From: Undaria pinnatifida | Taxonomy: Eukaryota > Sar > Phaeophyceae > Laminariales > Alariaceae | DNA length: 64,000 nucleotides | Direction: 5' to 3' | Assembly: GCA_012845835.1 (NCBI GenBank) | Contig: JABAKD010000017.1 | Coordinates: forward strand, 6,255,151 to 6,319,150 | Program-made: the position numbers and the translations under genes | The notes under the pieces: generated by a model | Seen by the model: only the letters and a program-made list of their open reading frames with translations | Databases searched by the model: none | Told to the model about the DNA's origin: nothing | Shown: positions 1 to 12,969 of the stretch, piece after piece | Layout of the letters: every line of letters begins with the position of its first letter | Position numbering within the stretch: position 1 is the stretch's first letter

Positions 1-205
1 AAGGGTCGAGTCCTAAAACCATATGTACTCGCGAAATTGCTTCTAACCGGGATTTCCTCACACGAGGAGCTCAATTGGCCAGGGACGTTTTGGCGGTAAA
101 ACTTCAACCCCTATGGTGGGATGACTCAGTACCAAGCTGGCCGACGATACACACGATCAAACCACCGGGGCTAAAAACTCCCCGTGCAACCGGATCCCCA
201 CCAAC
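1..205. repeat. Dispersed repeat family B fragment
   Basis: Contains CCTCACACGAGGAGCTC and ACCCCTATGGTGGGATG, landmarks also seen near 21.4, 35.3, 50.6 and 55.7 kb. The short frame here comes from the repeat. Confidence 0.4.
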
Positions 206-661
206 ATCCTCACACTTAGGGTTTGGACGTATACAAACGAACACACTCAAAAAACAGAATGTAGATGTGCAGTAGGATACTATTGTCGACAAACCGAGCC
301 ACGTAAGCCGATACATATGGATTCCAGGCGCCCGGGGAAACGAGCATAGCTCCGCAAGCAGTAACTAGCCACGTCGACGAGCGACCCAGTGATCATCGCC
401 TTGAAAACCTGTACACAACCGAACCCGTAGCGTTCACCGCACAATCTAACGGAGATATACCAGGTGTAACGGTAGGCAATACGCGAGAAGGACTTGATAC
501 GCGTGGCAATACGCATAGCATAGCGCACCCCCGATCCAAGTCCTTACAATATGCGACTACTCGCGGCTAGACCATGGAACGCCGACACATGTTGGCGGTA
601 GGCGCACATTGCGGTCTCAGAAATACAAAAACGAAAATGCTTCGCTGGCTGCATCACATGA

Positions 662-3600
662 TCAAGCAAGCAGGGCAAAGTCGGTGCCCAGAGGGCCGGA
701 AACCCTGTAGTCCTCGACACTCCCACGGAACGCTCCCTCCCCCTCCAGCACCTCGTGGCCATCATCACCAACCACAGGGCGGGCCGTCTCGCCCAGGATC
801 CCGGACAGGCGAGGGTTGTCGATGGCCAGGCCATCCAGCCCGACGTCCATCTGCCAGAACTCCATCTCGGGGAGCACGCGTCCGTCCCAGTTTAGCTCCC
901 CGTAGGTCTGGTACCCTAACCCGGCGTTCAAGCGAAGGTCGACACCGGTGGGGGTCATAATTTTAAGGATGGCGTGGATGGACTGCACCTCGGACAGACC
1001 GTGCTCGGCGATGTACTTGGCGCACCATCCGGGGGCCGCCATCTGGTCGAAGCTTAGAACCCAGTCTTCGAAGCTCTCGGACCTTAGCTGCCGTCTGCCC
1101 AGGAGCATCTCCGCGTACATGCGCGCCCAGAGCTTGTCCCCGCCAAACTGGCGACACTCCACCGGTAGATTGGACGAGGACACGTCGATGGCCTCGGTTA
1201 CATAGGCGTCTCTAGTGGGGATAAGGATATGATTGGCCTCCCCTCCGTTGACGATAGCGCGGAGGCCCCCATCCGCCAGGCAAACCTCTTCGCCAATAGG
1301 GCAGCCGCTGGTGAGGGTGGTGTAAGGGTCCTTTACCTCCACCACGAGGGAGGTACCGTCCGAGATCACGCTAACACCGGTGACCAGCTGCCGGTTTGGA
1401 AATTCCTCGAGCAGGGGGGCGGTGAGGCGAACGTTGACTTGGAAGTCGGCGTCGGCGTCTTTGACAAGGCAGTACCATCCGCCGTCTTCTCCGGACCAAT
1501 CGATGTGCTGGCCGCGGAGGCCCTGCATGTGGGGCTCACCGCACAAGCTGCTTCCGGATGGGCACACTGGAGTGGAAGTTTTGCAAGGGTGCGGTTGAGG
1601 TTTGAGGGTAAACACTTATGAGAGTACAGGGAGGGGGGGGAGAGAGATATTTTGTGGGCCCACGGTGAATAGTGCCCAATGCGGCGGTGGGAGGTACTCT
1701 CTTTGTATATCCACTCGCACGGGCGAATCTGTACCTCACCGACTACAATACTTAAGACGATGGGTTGTGGCCCAGAGCAACTATCCATTCCACTGCGGAT
1801 TCATATTACAAAAAAAAAAAATGGAACGAAATCGTAAGCCTGTAAAGGAACAGGGGTGTCACTGGCGCGAGCGGTGCAGAACTACTGCAACAGCAGGCCC
1901 CGAAAAGCTGACTCTCAAACCGTAGCTTTGGTGTAGAGAGCTGGTCGGCGCCGTGGTTACGACTTGGCCTAGCTTCGAAAAATGAGTAAAATCAACTTGG
2001 CTCTCCACGCCAACTTTCCTAGAACGCTAGCCCTTCTCAAACGTTAGCTCTCCCTCTCCGACCCTCACCTATCTACGACCCCTCGGGGATAGGTTTCGGA
2101 TATACCGCGACATGATAAAACCTGTACGGAATCACACCTATGATGTGGCCGGAGGCAAGCCAAGTCATACACGCCACTTTACGCATTAACGTGTGAACGG
2201 TTCCGCTAGATATACCACGGTGTTCCGCTCTAAATATGTCCGCGTTACGTATGTAGGATGGTCTAATAATTGGAGGATTCACGCGCAAGAGGGTACATGG
2301 AACGTGTGAGTCGTTCTACGGTAGCCCCGCCAACATTTCGTTGAACGAAATCGCCGGTTTTAAAACCAGCCCCCGGTCGTATCTGCTGAAAGACGGTGTC
2401 CCTCGACACCCACCCCGACGTCATCGATCGATAGGCCTTTTCGCACACAAGAAAGTGTACGGATACTTTGTGTTCAATCGTACCCTTCCGCGTGTCGAGC
2501 AGCCATGATGATGAAACGTTCGTTCAAGAAAATCGCGGGTTTTGGAGGCGGGGCTATTGTAGAAACAGCCTTGTTTACGACCGGCAGGCGTGACACTACA
2601 TGTCAAAACCGCTACTACTACTGTAAAGCTATGCATCGACCTACGATAGGACCATGATAAGGTCCCATGTGCAACGTCAAGACGGCATCTTCGACGCTGT
2701 GCATCCACTTACGGCAGGCGGTAGACGCTCACGCACCTAGAGGGTCTTCAGGAGGGAGCGACCAGGTCCAAGAGTAGGCGTGTAGGGAGCAAAACGGGCC
2801 GCGAGAAGAGCGTCGGAAAGGTCCTCGGTGAGTTCAGCAAAATGATTTCAACAGCCGTCCAACCACTCAAGGCAGCGAAGGGAGCGGGGGGGCGGGGTTA
2901 CCCCCTTTTTAATCACTAGTTTCGAGCCATTCGAGAGCCCGAATGACTCGCGTACCTTACTGGCAAAATGATTTTAGGCGAATCTATAGGTCGTGGCTTA
3001 GCTTTCTGTTCCATCGCGGGTTCACATCGCAAATCTAAAGAAGCAACAAAGAAAGCGTTAATCCGCCAGGAATACGAAGGCCACTCTCACGAGTGACCTC
3101 GGGTCACTGCAAAAAACAAAGTCCAAACGTGACCTGACACATGCTACCATAGAGGTAGCAGTTTTCGGCTGAAACGGGTTCTGGATGACGGGACTCCTTA
3201 ACCCAAAATCGTCGGACAATGGCCATTTTCTTTTTTTCACTATTATATTATCGTTGTCTATACCTAGTCCCTGCCATTTTCCATCCGGTAGCAGGTTTTT
3301 GTTTATACAAAACCAGTTTTTGGGAGAGGCTTTAAGCTCTAAATTTGAGGGATCTCAGGAAAAAAGGGGTGCACCTCTGTCGTAGAACGCGTCAGCCACG
3401 CCTAGGTCATCTACTGGACGGAGAAATGGTGCATGGGGAGTTGAGTGGGCTGATTAAAGCATGTATTCACTGGGAGTACAGGTCACACAATGCCGATGAA
3501 TTCCGTGAACAAGCACGTGGATGCTGAGATTGCCAGACACGTTGTTTGATGGTGCAGCGCGAGGTTGGGTATATGCCCTGTACCCAGCAGTGTCTTTGCA

Positions 3601-5712
3601 TCAACGAAACCAACTCTATTTAGCCCATATTGGGTGGTCCGCCACGCTATTCATATACCTACAGTAGGCACCACCGTTAACGTATACAAATATATGACGT
3701 AATTTGACAGTTTTGGCGGTTATATGGCACACAGGCTGCCCCGATGATATCCTCCGTTTTTTAAGCCGGGGAATGGTGGAGGGTGGAGGGGCTTGTGGCA
3801 TCTCCAAGTTGGTCCTGCAACCACCATAGAGGTACTGTTGTACAGCGTCCTCCCCGGAATAGATTTGGGTGTTAAGCTCCAATTATTTCGATACGGACAA
3901 GCTGCACATGACAGTGCAGACCTGTCACACTGCCGGCCCTCGACTACCCCTACACGGCCGTCGTAAATGCGTGGGAGCACGCTGAAGAGGGGGTAAACGG
4001 CATGCATACACATACATGAATCACAACCACAAACCAGCGTATTTTTTTCTCTAGGACGCATGCTAGGGTAGCACCTTTCGGCTGTTTTTTTTTCCCTGCA
4101 TGGGACGGGCTTTCTTAACACAAATCGGTCCGGATTTTTGGATACTTTCGTCGTTGCAATAGTTTTCGTCGAACACCTAGGCCATGGGATGGTGCATCGG
4201 GGAGCACTTCTGTTTTAGCCCTCCCCCAAACCAGTGTTTGGGGGGGGGACGCAAAGCTCTTCACATCAGAAAAAATATGGGGTGTTCCCTTTCGTGGATA
4301 TGAGGCATCAGAGGTAGAACAACAAAAAACACACGAAAATCTCTGGACCTAGAACTCACTGCAGCAGTTGTCTCCGGCGTTGTCCATCCCGCAGTTGCCT
4401 CGGACCGTTTGCTTGGAAGCGGTGTAGTTACACCCCTGGAAGAGCGACGATCATTCGAACAAATAAAACAGGTTTTGTGACACAAACACGACAGCGTTGG
4501 GCTCTGATCTAGAACCTTGCTGGTGTAGAGTTGCGTGGTGTCCACTCTCGAGGACCATTCAGAAACGGCGTGTCCGCGAACGCATGTAAACGCAGTCAAG
4601 AGAAAAGCAGGGCTTGCGCATGAAAGAAGATGACATATCGAACGAAAAAACTTAAATATTACACGAAATAAACACAACCGCGCGTTGTGTAGACTCTAAA
4701 ATATCAGCCTCAATCATTTTGATCAACACGTCGTCCGGTGAGGGCGATTCACCGATGCGACTGCAGACGACGAACACTTCAGTTTACACACGGCAGCCAA
4801 AAAAGGAGATGCGTCTCGTTAAAGGCATCATCCAGCGTATGCTATATCCGATAATGTACATCAGCATACCCGTTGACGGCGGCGATTTTCTAGCTAATCC
4901 CGGGGCAGGCGCACAACAGATTCTAAGAACTTTCTGCACTCTTAACATGAGGAGCTCGGTCTCTCACAGTCGGAAAAAACTGCTCCGAACGCGTGCTACG
5001 ATAGAGGTGCATCACTCTTTTCTACTACTACTCTTCAATTTGGGAGGAGGTTAAGACATGTCCCTTCTTAGCCCAAAAACTGTTTTGGAAAAAAAATAAT
5101 AAACCTGCTTTGTTGCGGATGAAAAGTCCCATGGCCTAGGTAGGTACACAACGAACATACTGCAAAAACAAAGAGCCTGATTCCGATCACTTTGGGCGAA
5201 GGAGCACTCTGTCATTCCGAAAATATGTAGCCCAAAAGTGCTCCGTCTATCGTAGCAAGCTTCTTCGAACGCATTCATTCAATCAAGCGCTCCGACCCCA
5301 AAAGACGTCTCGTCTATGCGATAGAGCCTCAAAACAATCGTCAGTGCAAAAATTTCAGGCTAACACCGGTAGTTCCTAACTTCACGGGCTCAACCGACCA
5401 GAAACGTTTTGGAACTCCAAAACGTGAAACTCCTATCGTGTGAGATGACTCTCTACCCACAGGAAGAAGAACGGTAGGTCCTATCCAACAACGTGCGACA
5501 GTATGCACGGGTGGCGTCGCGGAAACACGTAAACAAACATCCTATGCTCGACTCAACAACGCCGCTGCGGTGTGGATTGTGGGACTCACCGCTCCTGTGC
5601 TCATGCCTTTGCACGCCGCTCGTTGCTTCTGTTTGAGGGTCATTCCGGCTGCTTGCTGCGGAAGCGACAAAACGAGGAGCCCGACTCCCACCATGCCGGA
5701 AGGGCGCACCAT
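662..5712 (-). CDS. G1: secreted Cys-rich GDPH-motif protein, four-exon gene
   Basis: Proposed join on the minus strand: exon 1 5712-5590, exon 2 4435-4360, microexon 2745-2737, exon 3 1566-662 (TGA stop), giving 370 residues. Exon 1 begins at a Met followed by a hydrophobic run (VGVGLLVLSLP) and the KQKQR linker, and ends at a GTGAGT donor in phase 0. Exon 2 encodes a 25-residue Cys-rich module starting GCNYTAS and ending GDNCC, with a CAG acceptor and GTGAGT donor in phase 1. Exon 3 starts after CCAG and carries LCGEPHM, WSGEDGGWYCLVKD and GTDFALL. Compared with its paralogues it has one extra Gly in TPTGVDL and ends in Ala instead of His. The signal peptide and paired cysteines imply an extracellular or cell-wall protein; the CG[DE]PHM start recalls von Willebrand D-like domains, but the rest of exon 3 is not recognised. 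The Met choice follows alignment with the other copies; the frame is open further upstream. Confidence 0.8.
2304..2570 (-). repeat. Dispersed repeat family C
   Basis: Starts GAGTCGTTCTACGGTAGCCC, contains AAAACCAGCCCCCGGTCGTA and GACGTCATCGATCGAT, and ends in GTCGAGCAGCCATGATG plus a G-rich tail. It lies in G1 intron 2. The inverted GTTCTACGGTAG-type ends suggest another MITE. Confidence 0.6.
2737..2745 (-). other. G1 candidate 9-nt microexon
   Basis: Minus-strand ACCCTCTAG is preceded by AG and followed by the donor GTGCGT. Spliced between exon 2 (ending in a lone A) and exon 3 (starting TG TGC) it reads Asn-Pro-Leu-Val-Cys without breaking frame. The same structure lies at the equivalent place in the other four copies. 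Confidence 0.6.
3136..3393 (+). mobile_element. MITE-like element, family A, copy 1
   Basis: Starts GACACATGCTACCATAGAGG and ends with the inverted CCTCTGTCGTAGAACGCGTC. The interior has the family landmarks CTTAACCCAAAATCGTCGG and GGGAGAGG. It lies in G1 intron 2 and has no coding capacity. Confidence 0.75.
4055..4262 (+). mobile_element. MITE-like element, family A, 3'-truncated
   Basis: The left end GACGCATGCTAGGGTAGCAC and the central CCTAGGCCATGGGAT are present, but the right inverted end is missing. It stops about 100 bp before the G1 exon 2 donor. Confidence 0.55.
4989..5262 (-). mobile_element. MITE-like element, family A
   Basis: Reverse-oriented copy in G1 intron 1. The end ACGCGTGCTACGATAGAGGT is close to the family consensus; the other end reads CTATCGTAGCAAGC. 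The centre holds CATGGCCTAGGTAGG. Confidence 0.7.
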
Positions 5713-6790
5713 TCTGCTCGTCGTGTTGTTTTCTGCGCGATGCGAAGGACGGAAGGAGGGATGTATGGACAGTTCCGTCATTAGCCCTTTGCATCAGATA
5801 ATCTGTGAAGTTTGTCCTACATTACTCCCGTTTTTTTAGCTAGTCCCCAAACAGCGTCGAGGGGCAGGCACTGCGGGCGAGAGAAAAGGCGAACGCTAAG
5901 GCTGAGGTCGCTTTTTCTGGGGCTCTCTGTTTTACTGTAGGCGCGCTCTACGCTTCAAACGCATCAACCGATTTGGAGTTCAAAAATAGATTAATTTGAG
6001 GAGGGTGGACAATTCCACGGGTCCCGTATAATAGCTGTCGATTATCACCGGATCCAACTGTTATTGTGCTTCTACGCGTAACGTTTTCTGATGTTCTTTG
6101 TTCTACTGTAGGCGCGCTTTTTATCTCACGGATCAACCGGTTCTCAGTTGAAAAAAGGGTAAGCTAAAGGCCGATACACAATCCCATAGACTTGGAATAA
6201 CTATTGATTGACCTCGGGTCCAACTGTATTACGCATGTAACGTTTACTTTGTAAATGGGGAGGCCGACAAAAAGCTTCACGACGAACTCGCTGAAATCTT
6301 CCCCAAATTTGTGATTGTACCACACGGTGGGATATCGAACGGAAATCAGAGAAGCTTCTTTCACGTTTTTTTTTCACATAATATTATATTTGGTCTCTAG
6401 ACTACCCTTTCAAGAAATGGAATACCCCAGTCTAACTAAGCAGAAATATGAACTACGTCCATTCATCGACCTATAGTTAGGAAAAGTGCGGGGAGCTATC
6501 CTTGTATCCTGGCTGCTGGCGCACTTGTTTCGTACCAGAATGTTGCCCGAAAGAGCTCGTTCGTTTAAGGAGGGCAGCGGTTGGGGTTGAGGTTTGTAGA
6601 GGCGTGGGATGGATACTGTTTAGGGTATCATCGGCTTGAATCGCGTGAAAGCATATTTCCTCTTCGGCATACATCTCGGAACACACGGGACCACGGGCGG
6701 GTCCGCACGACATTGCCCGAGGCCCATATTAAAGCACTACCAATCACTCAAAAAAAATATGTTGGGGACTCGGTGGCATGGTATCCTCGA

Positions 6791-6832
6791 ACTGCTGCTG
6801 CTGCACCTGCTGCACCTGCTGCACCTGCTGCC
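6791..6832 (+). repeat. CTGCTGCAC short tandem repeat
   Basis: The nine-base unit CTGCTGCAC occurs about three times next to (CTG)3. The open frames through it read Leu- or Ala-rich and have no other support. Confidence 0.8.
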
Positions 6833-7723
6833 GTTACGATATGCAGTTGAGTAAGTATTACGCTGTTACAGCGTGAACGATCCGATAATTTCGTGGAGCA
6901 TGAGAGAGAACGTTGACCCCGATCCATTCATTCTCGCCGCATATTTTGCAACAACAACAACAGTTATCCCTCCAGCTGTGAGATGGAAGATTTCGAAAAC
7001 AAAACGCATCTTGCCAAGATGGGTGCCTGCTCGCGCGCGCGTTACGGAGTTTGAGTGCGCCCTTCTCGAGTATGTACCAGTTTCGGCCCACTTTTTCCTG
7101 ACTGTTACTCCCGGCCTACGCACACAACAGCAAACTAAAAAAAAAGTCAGGCGCTGCTTGTGACGACGGAGGCTTTACGGCGTACCACTTCATTGGTTGA
7201 AACGTTTTCCTAAAAGACAGGGCTCCCTAACCCCTTTACAACTGGAAACCCGTTTTTGGGGACAAAATTACTTGGATTTAGTATTGGGAGGGGTTCGGGG
7301 GCTCTAAAGGGGTGAACCCCTTTTAGAGGTTAGAGAGCCCCAAAATCCCTCCTTATGTACTAACTTTAAGTTGTTTGTAAAAAAAAAGGATTTAAAACCA
7401 GTTGTACAGGCGTTTTAGGCCAAAATCGTCCAAATTTCACTATGCCGTCCTTTGGAGTATCTTTTGACCAATGGTACGGTAGGGAGGTTATGTTGTTTTT
7501 TAGGTCCCTTTTTAAGGGCCTTTTGTTGCAGTGATTCGGGGTCACTCGCTCGCGCGAGTGACCTTCCTGGCAGACGCGGCTATTGGGTTTTTCGTGCGGC
7601 TTTAATGCTACGATAAGAATTCAACAACGGAATGGTTAACAACTTTGTGCCAACCAAATCGCCTAACGACGTGCTTTTGCCCCTGAGGGTACAGACTCAC
7701 TCGTGCGACTGGTGGAAACCCGA

Positions 7724-7838
7724 CAGTAAAGATTTGGGCTACCGCCCTACCGCAGCCTTGATCTCTTCTTGTATATTTATAACCTGGCAGTGAAAATTTG
7801 GGGTACCGCCCTACCGCAGCCTTGATGTCTTCCTGTGT
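7724..7838 (+). repeat. 64-bp two-copy tandem repeat
   Basis: A 50-base core (ACCGCCCTACCGCAGCCTTG flanked by CAGT and TCTTC) occurs at 7724 and 7788. Confidence 0.8.
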
Positions 7839-7959
7839 ACACCTATCCATGCTCAAGGCCATGGGCTTGTTCATCGGGTAGCACTACCGGGTTTCCTCAA
7901 AATGAGGGGTTTGGGTGAGGTATAGACTAAACTACATATTTATGTTGTTTTTTGCGCGC

Positions 7960-8268
7960 TTCTACGTTCCAGCTTCTGGATAATAAGCTGTGGTCACAGG
8001 TGTTGTCCACCTTCTTCCCCCACGGTTCTTGCCTTCAATTATTGCGCGCATAGGGTTCAGCAAACCCCCTCCGCTCGTCCATTTTTCATCGAGGAGTGTG
8101 TTCCTATACCTCACGCTCTCGCGTTTTCTGCAAGTCAATTTGTGCACAAGAAGTGCCCCCTACACGAATTTATACGAGCATGCACTCGGGGGGACTCGAA
8201 CTCACGAAACTGACCAATACCAGGCTTGAGGATAACCTAATAATACGCAACCGGGGCGACCGGGCTAT
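7960..8268 (-). mobile_element. SINE-like element with Pol III B-box-like sequence
   Basis: The minus strand starts CCCGGTCGCCCCGG and contains GAGTTCGAGTCCCC, a good B-box. It continues through GCATGCTCGTATAAATTCG and GAAGGCAAGAACCG to ACACCTGTGACCAC. A second copy on the plus strand near 54.1 kb aligns along its length. Confidence 0.5.
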
Positions 8269-11258
8269 TGTACATCTAGTATATACCTCCTCAAGTAAAG
8301 AGCCGCAGCACAAAACGGGGTGCACCCGTACCGTATCACGCCTCCGCATCATTAGTAGCGCCACTCCGTGGCATATTCTACTTTCCATAAACGCTGAGGG
8401 AGGTTCCTCCGGAAATGTGTCTCGCCAGTCCGGCATGTGGTGGGAAAAAGGTGCTATATTACCCCCCCCCCTCCCCCCCTTCCCACGATTGTCGCAGACG
8501 TCCACTGCCGATTCAGGCTGGCCCTCAGAAGGCTAACACGGTAGGACTATGCCTATACACGGCTCATGGAGCGTGGCAGGTAAAAATAGCCAAGCAGATC
8601 TGTGCTTGCGCGCTGCATGTGTTGGGATACCAGTGGTGGTCTATGCCTGATGCCAGGCAATATCGTGAAGAGTCATCCTACAAGTATATCCTTGGGGACA
8701 CAAACACCCAGGGACACGCACGATGGAAGCATCATACGCAGCAAGCTTGCGAACGTGGATTTCAATGAATCCTCGATTTCACACTAAAAAATGGCCATAA
8801 AAGTAGCTTATTATTTTGTTTAATTATACGGACGGAGTACAATACAACGGCGGCCGGATGTGTGCTGGGGCCTCTTGCATGCCACCCATTCCCGTGCAAG
8901 GTCAAGAGTGTCTGCCGTTGGCGTCAGGCGGTAGCGACAGTTGCAACAGTGAAAAATTGCTGAGGGCGGGGCTGCAAAACGAACCGCCCTCGAAGAAAGC
9001 GTATAGTATGTGGCCTGCTCGGCGACAGCTTGTACGTTCCGTGATACTCAGGTGCATCACACCATCCTGTTAGCGTGTACAAGATACGGTGTGCGATATA
9101 ACGAAAAACGAACGTATGCTAGAGTTACGTGCATGCGCGTACCTGGACAAGGTCGAGGTTCCGTACCGTAGCCGTCGAAAGTAATAGCTCAAGCTGAAGT
9201 GGGGCTGTGGGGCTGGAATACGAAGTGTCCTCGATTTCCTTGAGGGAATATGACGTAGGCTGCGTGGCGATGGGGAGGAGGCTCGGGAAACTGAGACGGC
9301 GGCTTGTGCAAAGAGAGGCGCGGACTTTTTATTGATAATATGAGCGGGTGGAATGCCGTCTTGAGCGGAGGTGGCAGGTGTGGGTGGTCTTGTTTTTCTA
9401 CTAGTCGGCGATTTCAGACCGAAGTTTTATGGCGTTTGTCGATGCGATAACAACAGGACTAGCATGGTCGAAATCTCGTCGGCTTATCTATGGTGATCAG
9501 ACCTTTACACCGCCGCGCTACGCGTGTTGTTGTCGCTGTTTTCAAATTCGCTTGTCACCACAATCTAATTCCTAGTTTAGAGCGACACGGATATCGGTGC
9601 CATGGCGCTCCAGTTGTTTTCGATGTCATTAATCTTACATTAGCCCGTCGAGGAAAAACTAGTTCAGGGTCTAGCGAAACACGGGTTTAAACCGAGGGCA
9701 TGGAGATGCGTAATGGTCGATGTTATCACGCCAGCAGCTCGCCACAATCCTATTCTTTTTGTAGATCGATGGGAATTTACGTACCACCATGCTGCAGCTG
9801 CTGTAGCCGTCGTTGTTCTGAAACGAGCCAATCGACAAATCCGATTCCTCTAGGATAGAGCGACATACATGCACTTTGACAATTAATTGTACCACTGCGG
9901 TGCAGGCAGTGAACAGTGGCCATTGTTGTCACATGAATATCGTTGCTCTGTTTTCCACCTGACAATATGACCTTTGGCTCATTTAGATAATCGCAACAGT
10001 CTAGCTCATTGTTTAGATATCTGTGTGGTCCAGAGCATAACTCCTTCTACTACTCTTAATAGTGGCCAACACTACTATTCGATTGTCCAGCAGCGTTTTC
10101 AAGCCCGGAGAGCGGCCGACACAGTTAAATATATAGTTTATTGTACCACCACACGTACGTATGTATACAGATATGCAAATATTACGCCCCAGGTATATAT
10201 GATTTTTTTCTCATACAGAATGCCAGAGACGCTTACCACACACATATTTTACCGGCCCTCTCATAGAAAAGACCGACCAGAAAGTTAACACCGAACACTG
10301 CGGGAAGCGCTACTTAAAAAAATACACGTAATAATGTGCCGAAGGAAGTGTTAAGACACCCCTTTTCTAAAAACACGAAATCTCGTCAGGAATGAATACC
10401 TCGGCTCCTTATCGGAGGGCCGGGTATGTATTGCGGACGCTAGGTGTGCTGATGTCGCCGAGAACGGGCAGAAGTGCAGAGTGCTCTTTGTGGAGAAAAC
10501 ACGTACGTACGTGCACACCTGGAGTCACGTGGGGACGAAAAACTTTGTGCGCAGCGAGCGCAAAACAGCGAACCCACACCGCAGTTGTTGTTTTAGGGCA
10601 TTTTGTCACCTCATAAACTCGTGTTATCTTCATACCTATATAACGTGTTGGCGTAGATTCAATGCGGGCTTCGAAGTTGCGTTTGGGATATATATATATA
10701 AATGTGTATATGCTCGAGCTGCTTGCCGTCCACCTCTTTAGTACGGCAAAACAACAACAGTAGTAGTAGTAGCACAGTGCAGGCAACACACGAATGAATG
10801 CCGATCATACACCCATATGCTCTACACCGTATAAACTGCAGCAAGCCGTGATTAGCGTCGAGGCCATGCTATTGATCGTTCTACAAGCGAGTACGATACA
10901 CATTTATTTGTCTGCGCGTATCCTTTTAACCTGATCATACAACGATACCCCGCCTGTTTTTTCTGCCATCTCTAGACTAGTCTATAGCTCCAACTTTGGA
11001 ACGTGAATAATGAAAAAAATATATACGCTTTCGAACTCCAAGTAGTACATGATACCCTCTCACACTGTTCCGTTTTGCGATTGTTTCCCGCGAAAAAAGT
11101 CAAAACCAATCAATAACGCCCAAGAAAATGACAGAAAAAAAAAAATCAACGCTTCGTTTGGAGACACATGCGTGCTCATAATAGCTCCTTTAGAGATTCC
11201 CTCCCATTGGCGCGTTGCATACATAATATACCATCGAGGTTCAGCGTCTAGTGCTCAA

Positions 11259-11341
11259 GGGGTGTTTTACATATATATCACACATCAGGGGTGTTTTACA
11301 TATCAAACATCAGGGGTGTTGTACATATATATCAAACATCA
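11259..11341 (+). repeat. Short tandem repeat, three copies of 25-29 bp
   Basis: Units start GGGGTGTTTTACATAT at 11259, 11288 and 11313 and end ACATCA; the middle unit lacks four bases of the ATAT run. Confidence 0.85.
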
Positions 11342-11524
11342 GGTCTCGGCATTTAGTTTTGGGGTACCACATGCCAGGCACGGGCGTGCCGTAAAAATAG
11401 CAGTGTAGTACTAGTATACACTCGTGCGCCAATGTTTACGCCAACTGCATTGCACTGAACCCACCTCCACCAGGAACCTTCACCAGGTACCAGCTTTATG
11501 TGCTTCCAGCTACTACTGGAGATT

Positions 11525-11860
11525 ATGATTACAATAAAAATAAAAATACACTCCTCCAGCTAGCTGTGAGATCGAAGGTTTTGTCGAAACTCATCTTTGC
11601 AAGCTGTGTGTGATACTCCGATCGCGCGTATTACTGGTTGTGTGTCTTCATTAGAGATACGAGTATAGGTTGGCGACTCCCCTTACAACTACAGTGTAGC
11701 TATCAGGGTTAATAGGGTGATGATAGTCAGTCTGTGCGCGGAAACAATAAAACCCGTTTTTGAGGGGGACAAAATCGGACAGCTGCGGAAGGAAATGCAT
11801 AAGTTTATCAAGTGTATCCTGTAAGTCGTATAACCGGTGAGGGGCGGGCGGAGGTTTCAA
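11525..11860 (+). repeat. Dispersed repeat family E
   Basis: Contains GTGTGTGATACTCCGATCGC, GTTGGCGACTCCCCTTACAA and CAGTCTGTGCGCGGAAAC, and ends CCGGTGAGGGGCGGGCGG. No coding frame is conserved among copies. Confidence 0.75.
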
Positions 11861-12029
11861 CTGTGTGGGGGCCTGGGTTTGGACAAGAAGGAGCGGGGGG
11901 GGGGAGGGGAATTGGTTGGCCAACTCAATATCTGCGCGGAAACTATACATCCCTTAAGGGGATAAATCTAACGGTTTTGGGAGGAATGCGCCACTTTATT
12001 ACGTATGTTCTGTAAGTCGTACAACCAAT

Positions 12030-12780
12030 GAGAAGAGAGGGCGGAGTGTTCGAGGGGGTGGGCAGGTTGGGGGGGGGGGGGGGGGTTGGGGCAATAGGGT
12101 GTTTGACAGCTTTAGGTCACATATATGTAGGGGTTTGCTATACGCGTGGTGCTAGGTCTAGGCGATGGTGCGGGTGGTGGGGAAGGAGGGGGGGCGGGTG
12201 AGTTTGAGCAGCGGCATGGATGGCTCTAGATAGATAATGCGGTGATTTCGATGGTAGGTGGGGTGTGTGAGCAAGACGGAGCGGGGGGAAATAAAAGGAG
12301 GGAGGAGGGGGGATGGGGGAAGGGGTTGGGGGGGGGCAAGCTCGCATATATGTAGGGGCTTGCTGTACGTGGTGCTAGGCCTAGGCGGTCGGGTGGGTGG
12401 TGGGGAAGGAATTTTTTTTCACAGGGGGGGATGTTGGAGGGGAGCGGGGGGGGGGCGGGGGGGGGGAAGCTACGTCATGGATGGATAGAAAGATAATGAC
12501 GTGATATCAATCGCGTAGAAGTGTTTATCACTCTGGCCGATTTCGATTTTAGGTGGGTCGTTTGAACAAGAGGGAACTAAAGAAAAAAAAAGGGGGAGGG
12601 GGGGGAGGTGGGGAGATGGGGGGGGGGGGATGAATTGGAGCTACGGCATGGATGGCTAGAAAAATAATGAGGTGATATCATCTGAGTGGTCTAGTGTTTA
12701 TTACTCTGAAAGATTTTGATATTAGGTGAGGCGTTTGAACAAGAGGGATCGGGGGGGGCGGGGGATGGGCGGGACACTTC
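12030..12780 (+). repeat. G-rich imperfect tandem repeats
   Basis: Units with CATATATGTAGGGG..GTGGTGCTAGG (12120, 12346) and CATGGATGG..GATAATG..GTGATATCA (near 12210, 12475 and 12645) are separated by runs of 8-15 G. The plus strand has many possible G-quadruplexes. The Pro-rich minus-strand frame reflects base composition. Confidence 0.8.
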
Positions 12781-12969
12781 AATATGTGTGCGGGAACTAT
12801 AAAACTTTGAAGGGGACAAATCTGACTGTTGTAGCAAAAATACATCCGTCTACATCACCTGCCTGGTATTGCTTATTTTTGTAGCAGATTTGATGTTAAA
12901 GCTTCATAATTTGTTGTTGTACATACATGGTGCATCGCAAGATAGAATATTTCAATCGATAGGTGCACA

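Noticed and set aside
8165-8250. Possible tRNA gene on the minus strand, because of the B-box.
   Set aside because: No acceptor stem or clear anticodon arm, and homology to the 54.1-kb copy extends far past tRNA length, so it fits a SINE better.
12138-12488. Pro-rich and Gly-rich open frames on both strands.
   Set aside because: They translate poly-G/poly-C runs; no codon-level conservation between tandem units.
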